Assembly: GCA_004802725.1 (NCBI GenBank)
Contig: SGPM01000123.1
Span: 1 to 64,000 of the forward strand
DNA length: 64,000 nt
Source of the DNA: Antrodiella citrinella
Taxonomy: Eukaryota > Basidiomycota > Agaricomycetes > Polyporales > Steccherinaceae
Direction of reading: 5' to 3'
In this document: positions 1-10,602 of the stretch, one piece after another
Position numbering within the stretch: the stretch's first letter is position 1
Layout of the letters: every line of letters starts with the position of its first letter
The notes under the pieces: model-generated
Seen by the model: the letters and a program-made list of their open reading frames with translations, nothing else
Told to the model about the DNA's origin: nothing
Database searches by the model: none
Position numbers and translations under genes: made by a program

Positions 1-271
1 ATGGTGACAAGAGATGGATTGCAGTCGACGCATACATACAGACAAGAAGACGAGGGGATGCCATGTCGTCATAGAGGATCTGCGGGTGCGAGAATAGGGC
101 AATTCAAAAGCGCCACATGCGGATGGAAGGGGACAAGAGTAGATACGGGCGCTTCAGCACAGACGGAACAAGACTCACGCGGCTGGGAGAAGAGTTAGTT
201 TTCACTGGGACTCAAGTTCGAGTTCTGAATCTGAGCCAGAGCCAGCCAGGCGTAGCAAAGGGAAGAATGCG

Positions 272-1489
272 ATGAACTCTCGCAAGACGAGCAAGAAGGA
301 CGTAGATGACGCTGAACGCAACCTGCAGAGAGTGAAGAAAGCAATGAAAGGCGTCAAGATCAAAGCGCCATTGGCATTCGTATGGTCGGGTAAGCCCGAT
401 CTAGATCTTTACGATCATTGGGTGTACGAGGTTGATACTTGGTGCGAGCTGAATGGCTTGTCGGACAAGCTAGCAATACGCATAGTCATGAATTTTATGT
501 CCGGAAATGCCAGTAAATTTTTCATGAAGCATGTGGCTACGACAAGGAAGTACTGGACTATGAAACGTCTCTACGAGGCGCTATTCGACTACTGTTTCCC
601 AGTAGATTTCAAGGAACAGCTCCGCGAACGACTGACGCAGTCTACTCAGGGTAAACGGCGTGTTCGTGACTTTGCTCGAGACTTAGAGAACCTAGCCTCG
701 CGTTTCCCTGATGTGTCTGATCATCAATTGGTGCAGATCTTTTGGAAAGGGTTAAAGACGTACCTAAAGTTTGACTTGATTCGACGCGGTATGAGCCCTG
801 AATCTACCAGCTTAGACAAAATGGTCAAGTATGCCGCGCGATATGAAGACGCATATGAGATGATGCAGCGTGAAGAGCGAGCCCAAGAAGGCCGGGCTCT
901 CTATGGTCGATATGATCCCGAGGATGACGGGACAGATGACAACGGAGACTGTGAAGCTGACCCCGACGAAAGCGATGGCGAGTTCAGCTGGTGTGAGCAA
1001 GCATCTGATGATGAGATGAATCAGTCGCAGGGAGATGACTACGATGACAAGAGGGGTGGCGCACCTGAGTCGCCATCCGAGCATGATGACATGGAAGAAT
1101 ACTCAGATGAGGAGAATTATGACCAGTATGAGACGGCACAGCCTAGCGCGTCGCCGTTCGTACGGACGGCCAGCCGACTGACCGCCGAGGAACGCGAGCG
1201 ATACATGCGTGAAGGACGTTGTTTTTCCTGCAAGAAGATTGGGCACATCAGTCGTAACTGCGGGGAGAACAGTGAGTCCGAGAGAACTTACCAAGAAGGT
1301 CTGCAGATGCAAGCGAGTAGCGTGAGGTTCGCTCGGCGTGGAGGTGGTGACAATGAGCAGTACGCTCACATTGAGGAAATATCCAGCGATGATGACGATC
1401 ACGACGAGTACCGCGAAGGCGACGGATCGGATTCTGACGCCTTTGGAAACCCATACACATACGAAGATGGCGACGACGAATCTGAATGA
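272..1489 (+). CDS. Ty3/gypsy-type gag protein, no pol downstream
   Basis: A 405-residue open frame. Residues ~35-200 look like a retrotransposon gag capsid region (tryptophan- and aromatic-rich helices, 'RVRDFARDLENLASRFPDVS'). A long acidic Asp/Glu/Ser stretch follows, then one CCHC zinc knuckle, CFSCKKIGHISRNC (C-X2-C-X4-H-X4-C), near residue 318, then a second acidic tail. In an element this protein would coat the RNA in virus-like particles. The frame stays open upstream to about base 199 without an ATG, so the start may be further 5' or behind an intron ending near 198. No protease, reverse transcriptase or integrase follows, so this is an orphan gag, a non-autonomous element, or a co-opted gag. 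Bases 1-198 show no recognisable gene. Confidence 0.75.
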   Translation: MNSRKTSKKDVDDAERNLQRVKKAMKGVKIKAPLAFVWSGKPDLDLYDHWVYEVDTWCELNGLSDKLAIRIVMNFMSGNASKFFMKHVATTRKYWTMKRLYEALFDYCFPVDFKEQLRERLTQSTQGKRRVRDFARDLENLASRFPDVSDHQLVQIFWKGLKTYLKFDLIRRGMSPESTSLDKMVKYAARYEDAYEMMQREERAQEGRALYGRYDPEDDGTDDNGDCEADPDESDGEFSWCEQASDDEMNQSQGDDYDDKRGGAPESPSEHDDMEEYSDEENYDQYETAQPSASPFVRTASRLTAEERERYMREGRCFSCKKIGHISRNCGENSESERTYQEGLQMQASSVRFARRGGGDNEQYAHIEEISSDDDDHDEYREGDGSDSDAFGNPYTYEDGDDESE

Positions 1490-1590
1490 TGAACGATGGG
1501 CCTTATGGCGAGAAAATGCGAAAACCTGAAAGAAAAAATTGTTGTATAAGTATATGCTTCACCCACGCAGAGCGGTAGCCTCTTCATGTG

Positions 1591-1621
1591 AGGTCTTGTT
1601 GCGAGACGCGACACAAGACCT
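1591..1621. repeat. Inverted repeat (9-bp stem) after gag
   Basis: AGGTCTTGT at 1591-1599 is exactly complementary to ACAAGACCT at 1613-1621, with a 13-base spacer. It lies about 100 bp after the gag stop codon and could form a hairpin in the gag transcript or be part of a 3' untranslated region. No function can be assigned from sequence alone. Confidence 0.5.
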
Positions 1622-1631
1622 GGAGGGCGAA

Positions 1632-1964
1632 TGTAAGGATTGGGCCTGGCTCCCGATCTCATTTTTGAAGCCTGCGAACATAGCCCTTCATTAGTATCAC
1701 TCCATGCTATTACCGGGACGCAAATGTGTTGTGGATATGCGCAGATGTGGTGGGACGAGCACAGATGTACCATCTTACTCAGACCTACCGTATCTGCAGC
1801 CTTTCTTGACGAAGATGAGTGGGGACGGGTGAGAATGAGCCAAGACCCTCGTCTTTCGCGACCCGAATGTGTCTGCGCCCAGCCGTCTCCATCCTCAGAT
1901 AAGATGGATCAGGTTACGTAAGGTTGGGCGAAGAGTTAGTTTTCACTGGGGTTCAACCTTAACA
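1632..1964 (+). mobile_element. Candidate LTR (TG...CA) downstream of gag
   Basis: The segment begins TGTAAGG just after a purine-rich GGAGGGCGAA and ends ...CTTAACA, the TG/CA outline of a retrotransposon LTR. A 27-base stretch near its 3' end (about 1928-1954, 'AAGAGTTAGTTTTCACTGGG') recurs with few changes at about 190-216, just upstream of gag. That is where a 5' LTR end would lie. The rest of bases 1-190 does not match, and no target-site duplication is visible, so this is only a candidate. Confidence 0.25.
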
Positions 1965-1977
1965 TTTTATCGGCACC

Positions 1978-3850
1978 ATGGTCAATCTTTTCAAAGTCGC
2001 ATCACTCTCAAAACCTGTAAATCCTTCTTCTCCAGTGAACACTCTTACCCATACGGCTCCTCTGAATGCCGGGTCGTCTCGATCATCGCCGCCTGCGCCA
2101 TCGCCCGTCTTACAGGCACCTCCACGAAGACCGACACGCCAGCCACAGCCTCCTTGGTTGAAACAACAGTCCCAGTCCAGCTCTGGGTTATCTAAACATG
2201 CCGACGTGTTCCAAACGTTGATTCATCTGGATGCCCAGAGGTCGCCAGACGTTGATGACGCGTTATCTGAAACTTTAGAAGACCGGATGGATGTCGATCT
2301 TTCGGATACAATGATTTCGTCTTTCAAGGTAATTGACAAAGATCACCACACCCATAACAATGCTCATCTTCTCATTGCAGTACTGCTCTTTGTGTCATGA
2401 CTTTGGCAAACTTGTTCGTTGCACAAATGTCGAATGCGGCACTGAGGTGTGTTATGAGCGCATGGGTGAAGGTCAAGGTTTCCCCTGTATCCTCATCCAC
2501 GATATTGTGGCCACCTCACCTACATTTAAATGCCCCAAATGTCTTCTCCGACGGAAGATACCCCTGCCTGTAAGCTACCAATTATTGTTCATGCCCCAAA
2601 CTTAGTGCCAATCACCCACAGTATCAAATCCTCCATCCTCCAACCCATCAGCTTTCCCTTGGACCGCGTCGTCCTTTGCAGGTCATTCACCTGCAGAGTC
2701 CTCGCGCGTCGCATTATCCACAGGAGTCGTTTGACCTACATTTCAAATCTCTATTTGACACGTACAGTGGTCTGGTCAGTCGTCAGTTACTCATCGTCAT
2801 TTGTTTGGTTTCTGAAATTGTACATGCCCAGTTCTCCAGCCACATCATCACATTGGATCCCATGAAGCATCTGAAAGCAAATAAAAAGGCCCAGAGGGAA
2901 GCCAGAGAGTGGCAAACTGCCCATCCTACGTCCATGTTAGTCGTGATCGTGTCGGCGCACAGTTCACCTTTTGATGGGGGTCTCATCTTTGAAGATAATG
3001 AGACTTCGACCCGCAGTGATAACATTGATAAGGTAAAATGTGCACACTTTATCCGAAAGTGAATATGCTCATCACTGGGCTGTCATATTTCAGGTCCTAC
3101 GAGCATTCATGCCCGGTCTTCTGGTTGAGGATCCGCTTCCTCCCCGAGGTGCTCTGCAGAGTCCTCTTAATCTGGTCGGGCCAGTCTCATCTATTGACCA
3201 TGATCCAATCTTGGTGCTCATCTCCTGTGGCGCTGTCATCACTCATCCCAATAACTACAACCACCTCATTCATGCTTCTCGGTAAGATTCGATATTCGAC
3301 CTGCAGTCTAATTTCAGATGCTCATGGTTCCACCAGGGTACGATTTTCATTCACGTTAGGCTTCGCAGACCCTGCCATCATCCCGGCAGAGGTATATCCT
3401 CCTGTTCAGCAGCTCATTCACAAGATCTGGGATGGAGAAGTGTACCGCGAGGCTGTGAACCACACCCTGCTGAACCCAAGTCTAATCCAACGGAGTCCGG
3501 TCCTGGTCACATTCCATGTTAAGGAGGAAATGCAAACGATGTACCTGTTCTCTCTCCCCACCAGATGGCACTTCCGACCTTTGGGACTAAACTTCCGCTG
3601 CCCTCGCCCCGACTGTTCTGTCTACCTGGAGGCCCAGGTCAAAGACCAGAAACAGTCACCCTTGAAGTTGAAGTTTCGCTGCATCAACTGCCAGAAGCAG
3701 GTGAAAGGATCGGTCATATTTGAACCCTCTCCCTGCACCACAAACCATCAGCATATCCGGTACCATCCTCGATACCCCGTAGATTCCAATTACTTTGCAC
3801 TGGTTGCCAGTAAGGAGTGGAGGGAGTTGACAAGGGAGGGCGCATCCTGA
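1978..3850 (+). CDS. PHD-like zinc finger plus caspase/CHAT-like dyad protein
   Basis: Spliced model: 1978-2328, 2381-2569, 2622-3032, 3094-3281, 3337-3850. The exons sum to 1653 nt (550 aa) with no stop. A further in-frame 54-bp intron at about 2778-2831 is possible. The N-terminal ~115 residues are Pro/Ser-rich. Exon 2 opens with a cysteine cluster, YCSLCHDFGKLVRC...C...C, ending KCPKC, like a PHD finger. Exon 3 then has a hydrophobic strand and His (VVIVSAHSSP). Exon 4 has ILVLISCGAVI. This strand-His then strand-Cys-Gly order is the layout of the caspase/CHAT peptidase dyad; the match is my inference. The C-terminus has two more CxxC-type pairs (CPRPDC, CINC). No function is assigned. The last intron is the least certain. 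Confidence 0.6.
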
Positions 3851-4532
3851 CGATCGAGCTCGCGCTGCAGTAAAGTGCTCGGGGTCCTGGAAGACACTTT
3901 TGAGGCCTGTTTTCAGTCACTCTTGTCTTAGTGCTGTCTGGGTGGAGGACCTTGTCAAAGTAGGCACATTGATAGACACATGTTTCAATACAATCCCCCA
4001 CTGCTGGAGTTTCCATATTGATCTCTGCTACCTTGGGTAGAGGGTCTTTGTGAATCTCAGATTCGCTATCGTCCTCAGACCCGCTTTGCGCCGCCTCAGA
4101 CTCTTTGCTTGAGCTTCCTCTTGCGTGCTGCGTTGCCTCGTCCAACAATAGTTGTGTAGCTGCAGGAGATCCCCAAGTGAGAAAGGACACTGATTATTTG
4201 TCGCTGAGCTCCCATCGAGTACAGATATAGACCTATTATCTAACCGACTTTGCTGTTGTTCTGGCTGCGAGCACCAAGCAAGACGGCAAGTGCACTCGTC
4301 ACAGACTGGAAACAACAGTCAATGGAAGACCATTTCGCAGCGTTGTACTTGTGCATCAAGTACCGCCGTCCGGGGAGTCGACAAGTCGTCTCCTACGGTG
4401 CAGCTCGCTGATTGTCAAGGTGCCGTGCCTCGACGAGATGTAAACCTCGGGGAAATGTGTTACGCACAGAGTACTGTGGGACTCATTGCGCTGCTGATGT
4501 GCAGGCTGCCCGCAGCAATCTTCCTTATCTTA
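3851..4532. other. No supported gene
   Basis: A short acidic frame on the minus strand (about 3714-4190, with SESEIHKD-type stretches) overlaps the end of the previous gene. It has no recognisable domain. I see nothing else here. Confidence 0.4.
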
Positions 4533-4632
4533 CCTTTCCTCTTCCTCCTCTTCCTCTTCCTCCTCTTCCTCCTCCTCGTCTTCCTCCTCCTCGTCTCCCT
4601 CCTCCTCGTCTCCCTCCTTATCTCTCTCCTCG
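4533..4632. repeat. Pyrimidine-rich CTT/CCT low-complexity tract
   Basis: About 100 bases of TTCCTC/CTCGTC repeats on the plus strand, purine on the other. It lies just beyond the 3' end of the LINE fragment, so it may be a degenerate microsatellite grown from the element's tail. Any translated poly-Leu or poly-Glu frame here is compositional. Confidence 0.7.
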
Positions 4633-4654
4633 ATTCCATGCTGCGTGAAAGGCT

Positions 4655-5909
4655 CTATTCTATACCCACTAAAACCCCGCCCTTCTGGATCCAGTCCGTC
4701 GGAAGGTTGTCCTCGTGCTGGAGCACTCTGGACCAGGTGCTGTTTACTTTGCGTAACGGCAGCGCCTTCTTTCCATATTTGAAAGTATTGGTGAGTCTAC
4801 AGTCTAATCGCATGCGTTCGTTCATCATCGCTGACCATCGGTTCGTGATTTCTGCTCTGGTGAACTTTTTGCCTTCATTTCTTATGACTCTCTCGTTTCG
4901 TATGTTCCATATCAATCTCGCTGATTCGCCCACCAGGATTCTGTAGAGCCTTGCTTCTCCTAATGACATTTTGTATTCATTGTCTTCAGATCTCGCTGTG
5001 CCACTGGCTAGGATCGTTCCCAGTGAGAGCTCTGGCCATTCCTTGGGCTGTTGTCTCCAGACTGAGTGTGCCATTTTCCATATCAGCTTTTGTCCTGGCG
5101 ATTCGCATTGGACTCCTCTGCCTCACATTGGCGGCATTTATGTCTATCTTGTTGTTCCTGGGAGAAGTTGGGACGTAGCCATTTGTTCCCGACCATACAT
5201 GCATCATGTATTGTCATCCAGAGGAAGTATCGTGACTCTCGTTGGAGGTCTTTGCTTCGTAGCGACATCCACAGAGCTTCTTCTGTGGGTGCTTGACCAA
5301 AGCTCTCGCTAGCTGCGTGCTTCGCGTCCGCTATATTTTGTTTGGTGCGAGACCTTTCTTCTATCTCGCATTCCTTCGCTTCTCTGATTGCCTGGTAGGC
5401 CAACTTTTGTGTCATTTTTGAGAGTTTTGCACCTGTGAGCCGTAGATCTGTTGGGATCGTAAAGTTGATCGCGTCAGGTTGTTCTTTCGCAGCACCGTCT
5501 TTTGCGTTTTGTTATGCAGCCTCGTTATTGGTCTGTCCTTGCAGCCGTTTTACACATTTCATCAGGACAGGTTGTCCCCTTTTTCGGAGACTCGCCACCG
5601 TCGGCGCCTCGCCTGGATGATGTCTCTGTTTGCTATACCCACATAGCCTCGGTCTTCTTGGCTTGCTAGGTATTTGTTCACACTATTTAGGGTGTATTGC
5701 GAGACAGTCTCTATCGCTAACCTATCGTTGGGGGTGTCCACTTGTGCCGCTTTCATCATCGCGGTTAGTGCACCTGCTTGGCTCGATTGGGTTACAGCTT
5801 CTGGTAGTCTCAGCGAGAAGTTCCGCACATCGTTTTCACTGATGTAGCCTCCCGCGCCAGCCTGCTCTGATCCACTGTTCGAGCTAATACACGCGCTGTC
5901 TATTGTCAC
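4655..5909 (-). pseudogene. 5'-truncated LINE: RNase H and C-terminal part of ORF2
   Basis: Three consecutive minus-strand frames form the 3' end of a non-LTR retrotransposon polyprotein of the type common in basidiomycetes. 5909-5562 holds an RNase H-like domain (QAGAGGYI, then LPEAVTQSSQAGALTAM). 5415-5083 holds the region with 'ESRYFLWMTIHDACMVG' and a Cys-x2-Cys pair. 5074-4655 holds the C-terminal block with 'RLIWNIRNERVIRNEG' and 'TWSRVLQHEDNLPTDW'. The frames are broken by stops and shifts between blocks. The first RNase H aspartate context (normally TDGS) reads IDSA. Reverse transcriptase and endonuclease are absent. Truncation at the 5' side is typical of LINE insertion by target-primed reverse transcription. 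Confidence 0.75.
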
Positions 5910-6436
5910 AGTGGTCGTGCTTCACGGCTCATCTTCCGTATGGATGATTGGTAAGCATTTTGTGCTAGTCGTCTGCCTTTCGTGAAGATTCTGAAAACTT
6001 CATGGACACCGGTGTCCATGGTGCTGCCAGTTCCGATTTGTTGCCAAACCAAGCTCCTAGGATTCGGACATTCTCGCCAGCCGCCACGACCGCGACCGCG
6101 ACCTCCTCTTCCCCCACCCCGCTTGCGAGGGGAGCCGTCATATTCCTTAGGTTTATTGGCCTCAATGGTCTTCTTCTCGGCATTGGTGAAGTCCTGGAGG
6201 CTAGGGCCGTACCAGTGTTCGATGTGCAGGGAGGGGCACAGCTCCGTTGGGTGGGTGTCCGCCTTGCGCGCGTGGCAGAACTGGACGGTGCGCACGACGT
6301 TGAACTTGGCGTACCCGTTGAAGCGGCACTGTGTTCTGATGACGAGCCGTATGGCGCTCAGCCACTCGGCATCTCTTCCTTTGGTGCATACCCTGCATCC
6401 CTGGACAGACAGACTCTCCCTCCTTTCGTTCATCAC
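5906..6436 (-). other. Unrecognised open frame with RGG-rich stretch
   Basis: A 176-codon minus-strand frame directly abutting the truncated LINE. It has a Cys/His-containing first half (CRVC...FCHARKADTHPTELC) and a 'RGGGRGGRGRGRGG' segment, followed by sequence running into the LINE junction. I cannot assign it. It could be the last exon of an RNA-binding protein gene cut by the LINE, or chance. The opposite strand is also open over much of the same stretch because of the GC-rich repeat, so coding status is doubtful. Confidence 0.25.
6001..6020. repeat. Perfect 20-bp palindrome
   Basis: CATGGACACCGGTGTCCATG is identical to its own reverse complement with no spacer. It lies about 90 bp outside the 5' end of the LINE fragment, between it and the RGG-rich stretch. 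Confidence 0.9.
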
Positions 6437-6551
6437 TCTCTCCGCACGCCCTCTGGCTTCACGCTCGCCACAAATACCTGGCTTGTAGCTATACCACGTT
6501 TATTGTTCTCGTCACAATTGTTATCATTCGCTCACCCTCTCACCTCTCACC

Positions 6552-8760
6552 ATGAGGTGGTGCTCAGCACTCGTCTCTCTACTCTCCTTGGCACCCGCCG
6601 TATGGTCGTCGCCTTATAGAGCAGATCTCGTCGCCTATAACCTCAATACCACCCAAAATGCCACGACAGCAACAGATTACTCCGCTACCAAACTCCCAAA
6701 TACACTTCCTTTCCCCCCAATTGGCGCGAAATTTTATTCTGCACAGTCCTACTCGATAGTTTGCAGATGGAGACCCCACCAACAACCACTAACGCAGTTG
6801 CGTTTCGGAGGTGATAGCAAGGATTTGTAGTCCCGTTTCGACTACATTCAAGGCAGGGGTGTGAAGGGTATCTTCATATCCGGTACGCCCTTCCTGAACA
6901 TGCTCTGGCAAGCCGACAGTGAGTATTCCTCGTGATCTTGCATCCTTGTGTCTTTTCCTCACGACTCTCCACTATTGATGTTTTTCGTCTCTCGATTTCA
7001 CCATCCTTGATCCTCATGGTAGATCAATTGCCGATTACCAGGCATTTGTCACCGAACTTCATGGTCGCGGGATGTTGGCGGGATGTACATCATGATGGTT
7101 TTCACCGTCGATACAATGGCTGATTTGGTCGGGTTCGACGGGTAGTCCTTGCCGAGTCATGCCGCCGGTGAGTTTTTGGGCTCAAGTCGGGTGTTTTTGT
7201 CGCGTTTTAAATAATGATTTTTGGCTCCTTACTAGTATTACCACGGTGAGGAGCAGAACTTCTATATGTATGATACTGGTGCTTCTAACTATCTCTAAGG
7301 GTGATCCTAAGGCATTGTCGCTCATTTTGTATACAGTCGTCAAGCAGTGGTTGGCAACACGGCATGGCAGAGCATGGCAGTGTCATGGCTGTTACACTCT
7401 CGGATCCACTCAATACTTCAACATACCTCTCAAATGACCATGCTTGGGTGTGAAGACGACTGGAACCCTCTCGACCATTTCGATCCTTCGATGGACACGC
7501 GGCCCGTGTTCAGCCATTTCAACTACCTCCGGACTAGTACTGTCTACTACGCCCTGCACTGGCAGGACGGATTCAATCTCGTACAACCCCGTAATTGGAC
7601 TCATTTCATTCAGCGTCCTGGTTTCAACGAGATGCAGACCGAGATGGGTCTTTGGTCTAGCACGCGTGCCGGTATTCCTAACGTCCAGACCCTCACTGGA
7701 AACCACACTGTCCAGGTCTGGAAGCTCTTCTCCAATGTGACTTCATGACAACTTGGGCCTTCGACTGTACCAGTCCCGACTGGATTACCTCTCCGTACCC
7801 GGCTCCGGTTACTGTGCGCAACTTGTTCTCCCCGTACAAGACTTACGTTTCGCAGAGTTCGTTGTCATCGTACAACAACGATAGCAAGGCACCTTTCTTC
7901 GGATGTCTACCTGCCGTCACGCTCGATCCATTTGGTTTCAAGGTCCTCATTCGGAGTCATTCCGGAAGCCGAATGGGCTGCACCTCTTCCTGCTATAACG
8001 AAGTTCCTCCCGGGTCACGATGCGCGTATACAAGCCGAATCCGGGAATGCGAACGTCACATTTGATATCACCATGGAGTTCAACGTGCCCATGACTTGTG
8101 ATTCATCACTGCCGCCATTCAGTTCAACATATGCTGGTTCTCCGACGATCGATACTCCCGAATGTGGAAACGTTACGAATCTGGACCCCGCTAGAGTGAC
8201 GAATGCGGATATCTCGCAGTTCTCGTGGTCGACGACGCTGCAGAACGTTCCAGACGGTATTCCCACTATGACCGTCACAAATCCGACTGCTCAAACGTCG
8301 GCACAGGAGTAAGTTTTTCTCGTATATTCTCCGCGTGTAGCATGTGCTGAAACGATTTGTCACAGGCGACAGGCGACAGACCATCTTATGGCTCGTAAGG
8401 GCTCTTCGCAGAACGTGATGGTCCTTCCCAACTCTGACTACGACAACGATGCATTTTCCGTGTCGAATGGCGTGCACATCTTCACACAAAAGGCGTTCGG
8501 CGCCGACATGCTTCGTTGTTCCTAACAACTCTGGCCAGAACTGGACCGCGTCGGAGAACTGCAAGATACAAGTCATACGATGACGCTGAACTCGAGCGTT
8601 TTCTCCAGTGACACCATCTTCTGGGACGGTACCCATGTGATGGTTCAATGTAAGCCATAATCTCCAACGTCCTGAATATCTAACTGACGCGTAGTTCATA
8701 GATTGGAGTGAAGCTGTCCTTGCAGCGGCACATGTTGTACAAGGTTGAACAAGAGATAAT
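6552..8760 (+). pseudogene. Alpha-1,3-glucan synthase pseudogene (N-terminal part)
   Basis: The intact family member is a very large plasma-membrane enzyme that makes cell-wall alpha-1,3-glucan. Here the start and signal peptide are present (MRWCSALVSLLSLAPAVWSS), followed by YRADLV. Then come, in shifting frames, 'QGRGVKGIFISGTPFLNM' (~6850), TVDTMADLVGFDG (~7105), YHGEEQNFYMYD (~7232), WNPLDHFDPSMDTRPVF (~7460), RAGIPNVQTLTGN (~7665), the TSPDWI/PFFGC region (~7770-7920), PEAEWA/TKFLPGHDA (~7960-8030) and DWSEAVLAAAHVV (~8702). Several hundred bases encoding the amylase-like catalytic domain are missing between ~7140 and ~7232. Frameshifts occur at many points, and the glycosyltransferase and membrane domains are absent. 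This is a non-functional relic. Confidence 0.85.
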
Positions 8761-9401
8761 GGATCGCCGAAATGTGGACCACGGATCTGCGTTGCGTAAC
8801 AATTCAGGGAACGTTCTGGCGACCGTCATTACCTACGGCAACTATGTCTGAGTTTGAAGTACACAGCCCATCCGAGGTTCGAATCATCAATCATGGCGCA
8901 ATGCTTGAGGAAGTTGCATGCGGCGTCATAGTAGAGAATGGAGGGAAGAAACTCTTTTGTTGGATACTACTACGAACAGCAGGCTAAATTATATATTCTG
9001 CTTGTGTTCTGTTTCTCTTTGATGCAGTTGTCAAAAACTTCCCCTTTCAGTTACACATGACTCACCCCATTCATCCATGTACACTGTACACGCCTCAAAT
9101 GCTTAACCGTGTTTCTAGTAGTAGGATGGCCATGTCACCTAGGATGATCATCCAAGGGATAGAATGGATGTTCCTCCGACAATTCTCCTCTCACAGTGGG
9201 TTTTGGTAGTAGAAGGTGAGTCAATAACAGAACATACTAGTTAAAGTTCAACAGGACTGGAAAAGCAAACTGAGTGCATGTAAGAGTAAGTATAACAAAG
9301 CAATAACCAACAATTCAGCAGCAGTAGGTTCCCAACAGGGTACTATTGAATAATAGCAGGATGAGATAGCAACAATGGAGACAAGACAAGATATTCTTGA
9401 G
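8761..9401. other. No supported gene
   Basis: The sequence after the glucan-synthase relic shows short frames only and no recognisable domain. I see no repeat structure except general AT-rich intergenic character. Confidence 0.4.
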
Positions 9402-9664
9402 TTATAACAACGACAAGCACTTCCATGTGGAAGACACCATCAGCGGGACTCGTTGTCTCGATTGTGAGGCCTTATACCGCGATGTGAAGCCACCGCATAC
9501 ACACACTTGAGGCTGTGGTCAGCACATTGCCTGCAAGGAAATAGCATCAGTAGTGAAGGAGAATGAGATCATTTGAAGACGTACTTGCATGTCCTGTTGG
9601 GACTGTCAGGAGGCGGCCTGCGGCATCCAATCTTGCGTTTCCGACAGAATAAGCACGCCAGCAG
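9402..9664 (-). pseudogene. 3' end of a host gene: Zn(II)2Cys6 finger, cut by transposon
   Basis: On the minus strand, exons 9664-9585 and 9530-9402 (54-bp GT-AG intron between) encode LLACLFCRKRKIGC...RTCKQCADHSLKC and then stop. The spacing C-X2-C-X6-C-X11-C-X2-C-X6-C is a canonical fungal zinc-cluster DNA-binding domain. The exon opens right at the transposon end, three residues before the first cysteine, so the upstream part of the gene is missing here. The natural candidate for it is the minus-strand gene portion on the other side of the element (28,941-30,838). Joining the two is inference. Confidence 0.6.
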
Positions 9665-10146
9665 CACTTCAGGGTACCCTATCTGACCCCTCTTAAGTGG
9701 TACATAAGTACCTTTTTATCTCCCTTAAGGGGTCCCTAATACCGGTCAGTGGACAGTGTAGTGGCTGGTTTCTGGCCACTACAGGCATGGATCTGGCCAC
9801 TTCATGGCAGTGTCAGCCAAGCAGGAGTGGCCTGTATGGCCACTATACTGGCACTGTTTGAAACATATTTCCCACTTGTATGGCTCATTTTCCACCTGAC
9901 TGGTTCACTTTGGGACCAATATTTCCACCACTTATGGGGTGTCAGGGGTCTTCTCACAAAAAAATTTCATATATTTCCTCACTGTTCTCTCTGGTTGTGC
10001 GTGTGTTAAATACTATGTGTAGGTACATCATCACTACCACAGAGTCGCCTTTTGGCCTTCTGGACCAATCACAAGCATCAAAAGATGAAGCTGACTAATA
10101 TTTTCCCAGGCAACAACTCTCTGATAGTGACAATTTACCAGTTACA
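9665..10146 (+). repeat. Left terminal inverted repeat region
   Basis: Starts CACTTCAGGGTACC. The outer ~170 bp contain several GGCCACT/AGTGGCC words and resemble the right end only in patches. From ~9835 to 10146 the match to the right end is near-perfect in inverted orientation. The right outer arm is about 110 bp longer, so the two termini are asymmetric. Confidence 0.85.
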
Positions 10147-10320
10147 CAGAGCATCTAATCAAGTCCTAGCTAAACACCAATCAGCAATGATCTCTAATCT
10201 TCCTTTTCATGAAATAGATGTAGCACTTCCATAAATATGGATGTCATCTAATAGTAGACACATCCATGTTAACATAGTATAAACCCACACAGTAGACAAA
10301 TGAGTTATAACTGCAAAATC

Positions 10321-10602
10321 ATAGGCATGATCAAAAAATAAAATTAGTTCTCAGCTCGGGTAGAGCTCAATTCTAACGCTAACCGGGATACCGTTCAACG
10401 AAAGACAGTGGTGGCAGGGTTGAATTTTCTAGCTGGTGGCATCTCAATCCTGCATAATTCCACTACCTGATAACTACTTTATTATTCTCCAACATGCTTA
10501 CCATTTTGAAAATAGCTGTAATATAGAACATGTATTGAAAGAACCGTAGAATTTAATAAAACACTGGAGGAATTCTTTGTTTTGTGGGTCCATCCACTCA
10601 GT
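10321..10602. other. Subterminal non-coding sequence
   Basis: Lies between the left terminal repeat and the palindrome array. I see no gene, and no tRNA-like cloverleaf despite a GGTTGAATTT-type stretch near 10419. Confidence 0.4.

Noticed and set aside
6002..6619. Plus-strand 205-codon frame opposite the RGG-rich minus frame
   Set aside because: No domain, and it arises from the GC-rich repeat on the other strand; it also overlaps the glucan-synthase start.
8870..8900. GGTTCGAATC resembling a tRNA T-loop
   Set aside because: No matching acceptor, D or anticodon stems can be drawn around it.
9749..10098. Open frame (also found inverted at 28262-28480) that looks like a conserved small protein
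   Set aside because: The conservation is due to the terminal inverted repeat of the transposon, not to coding constraint; the two copies are the same DNA.
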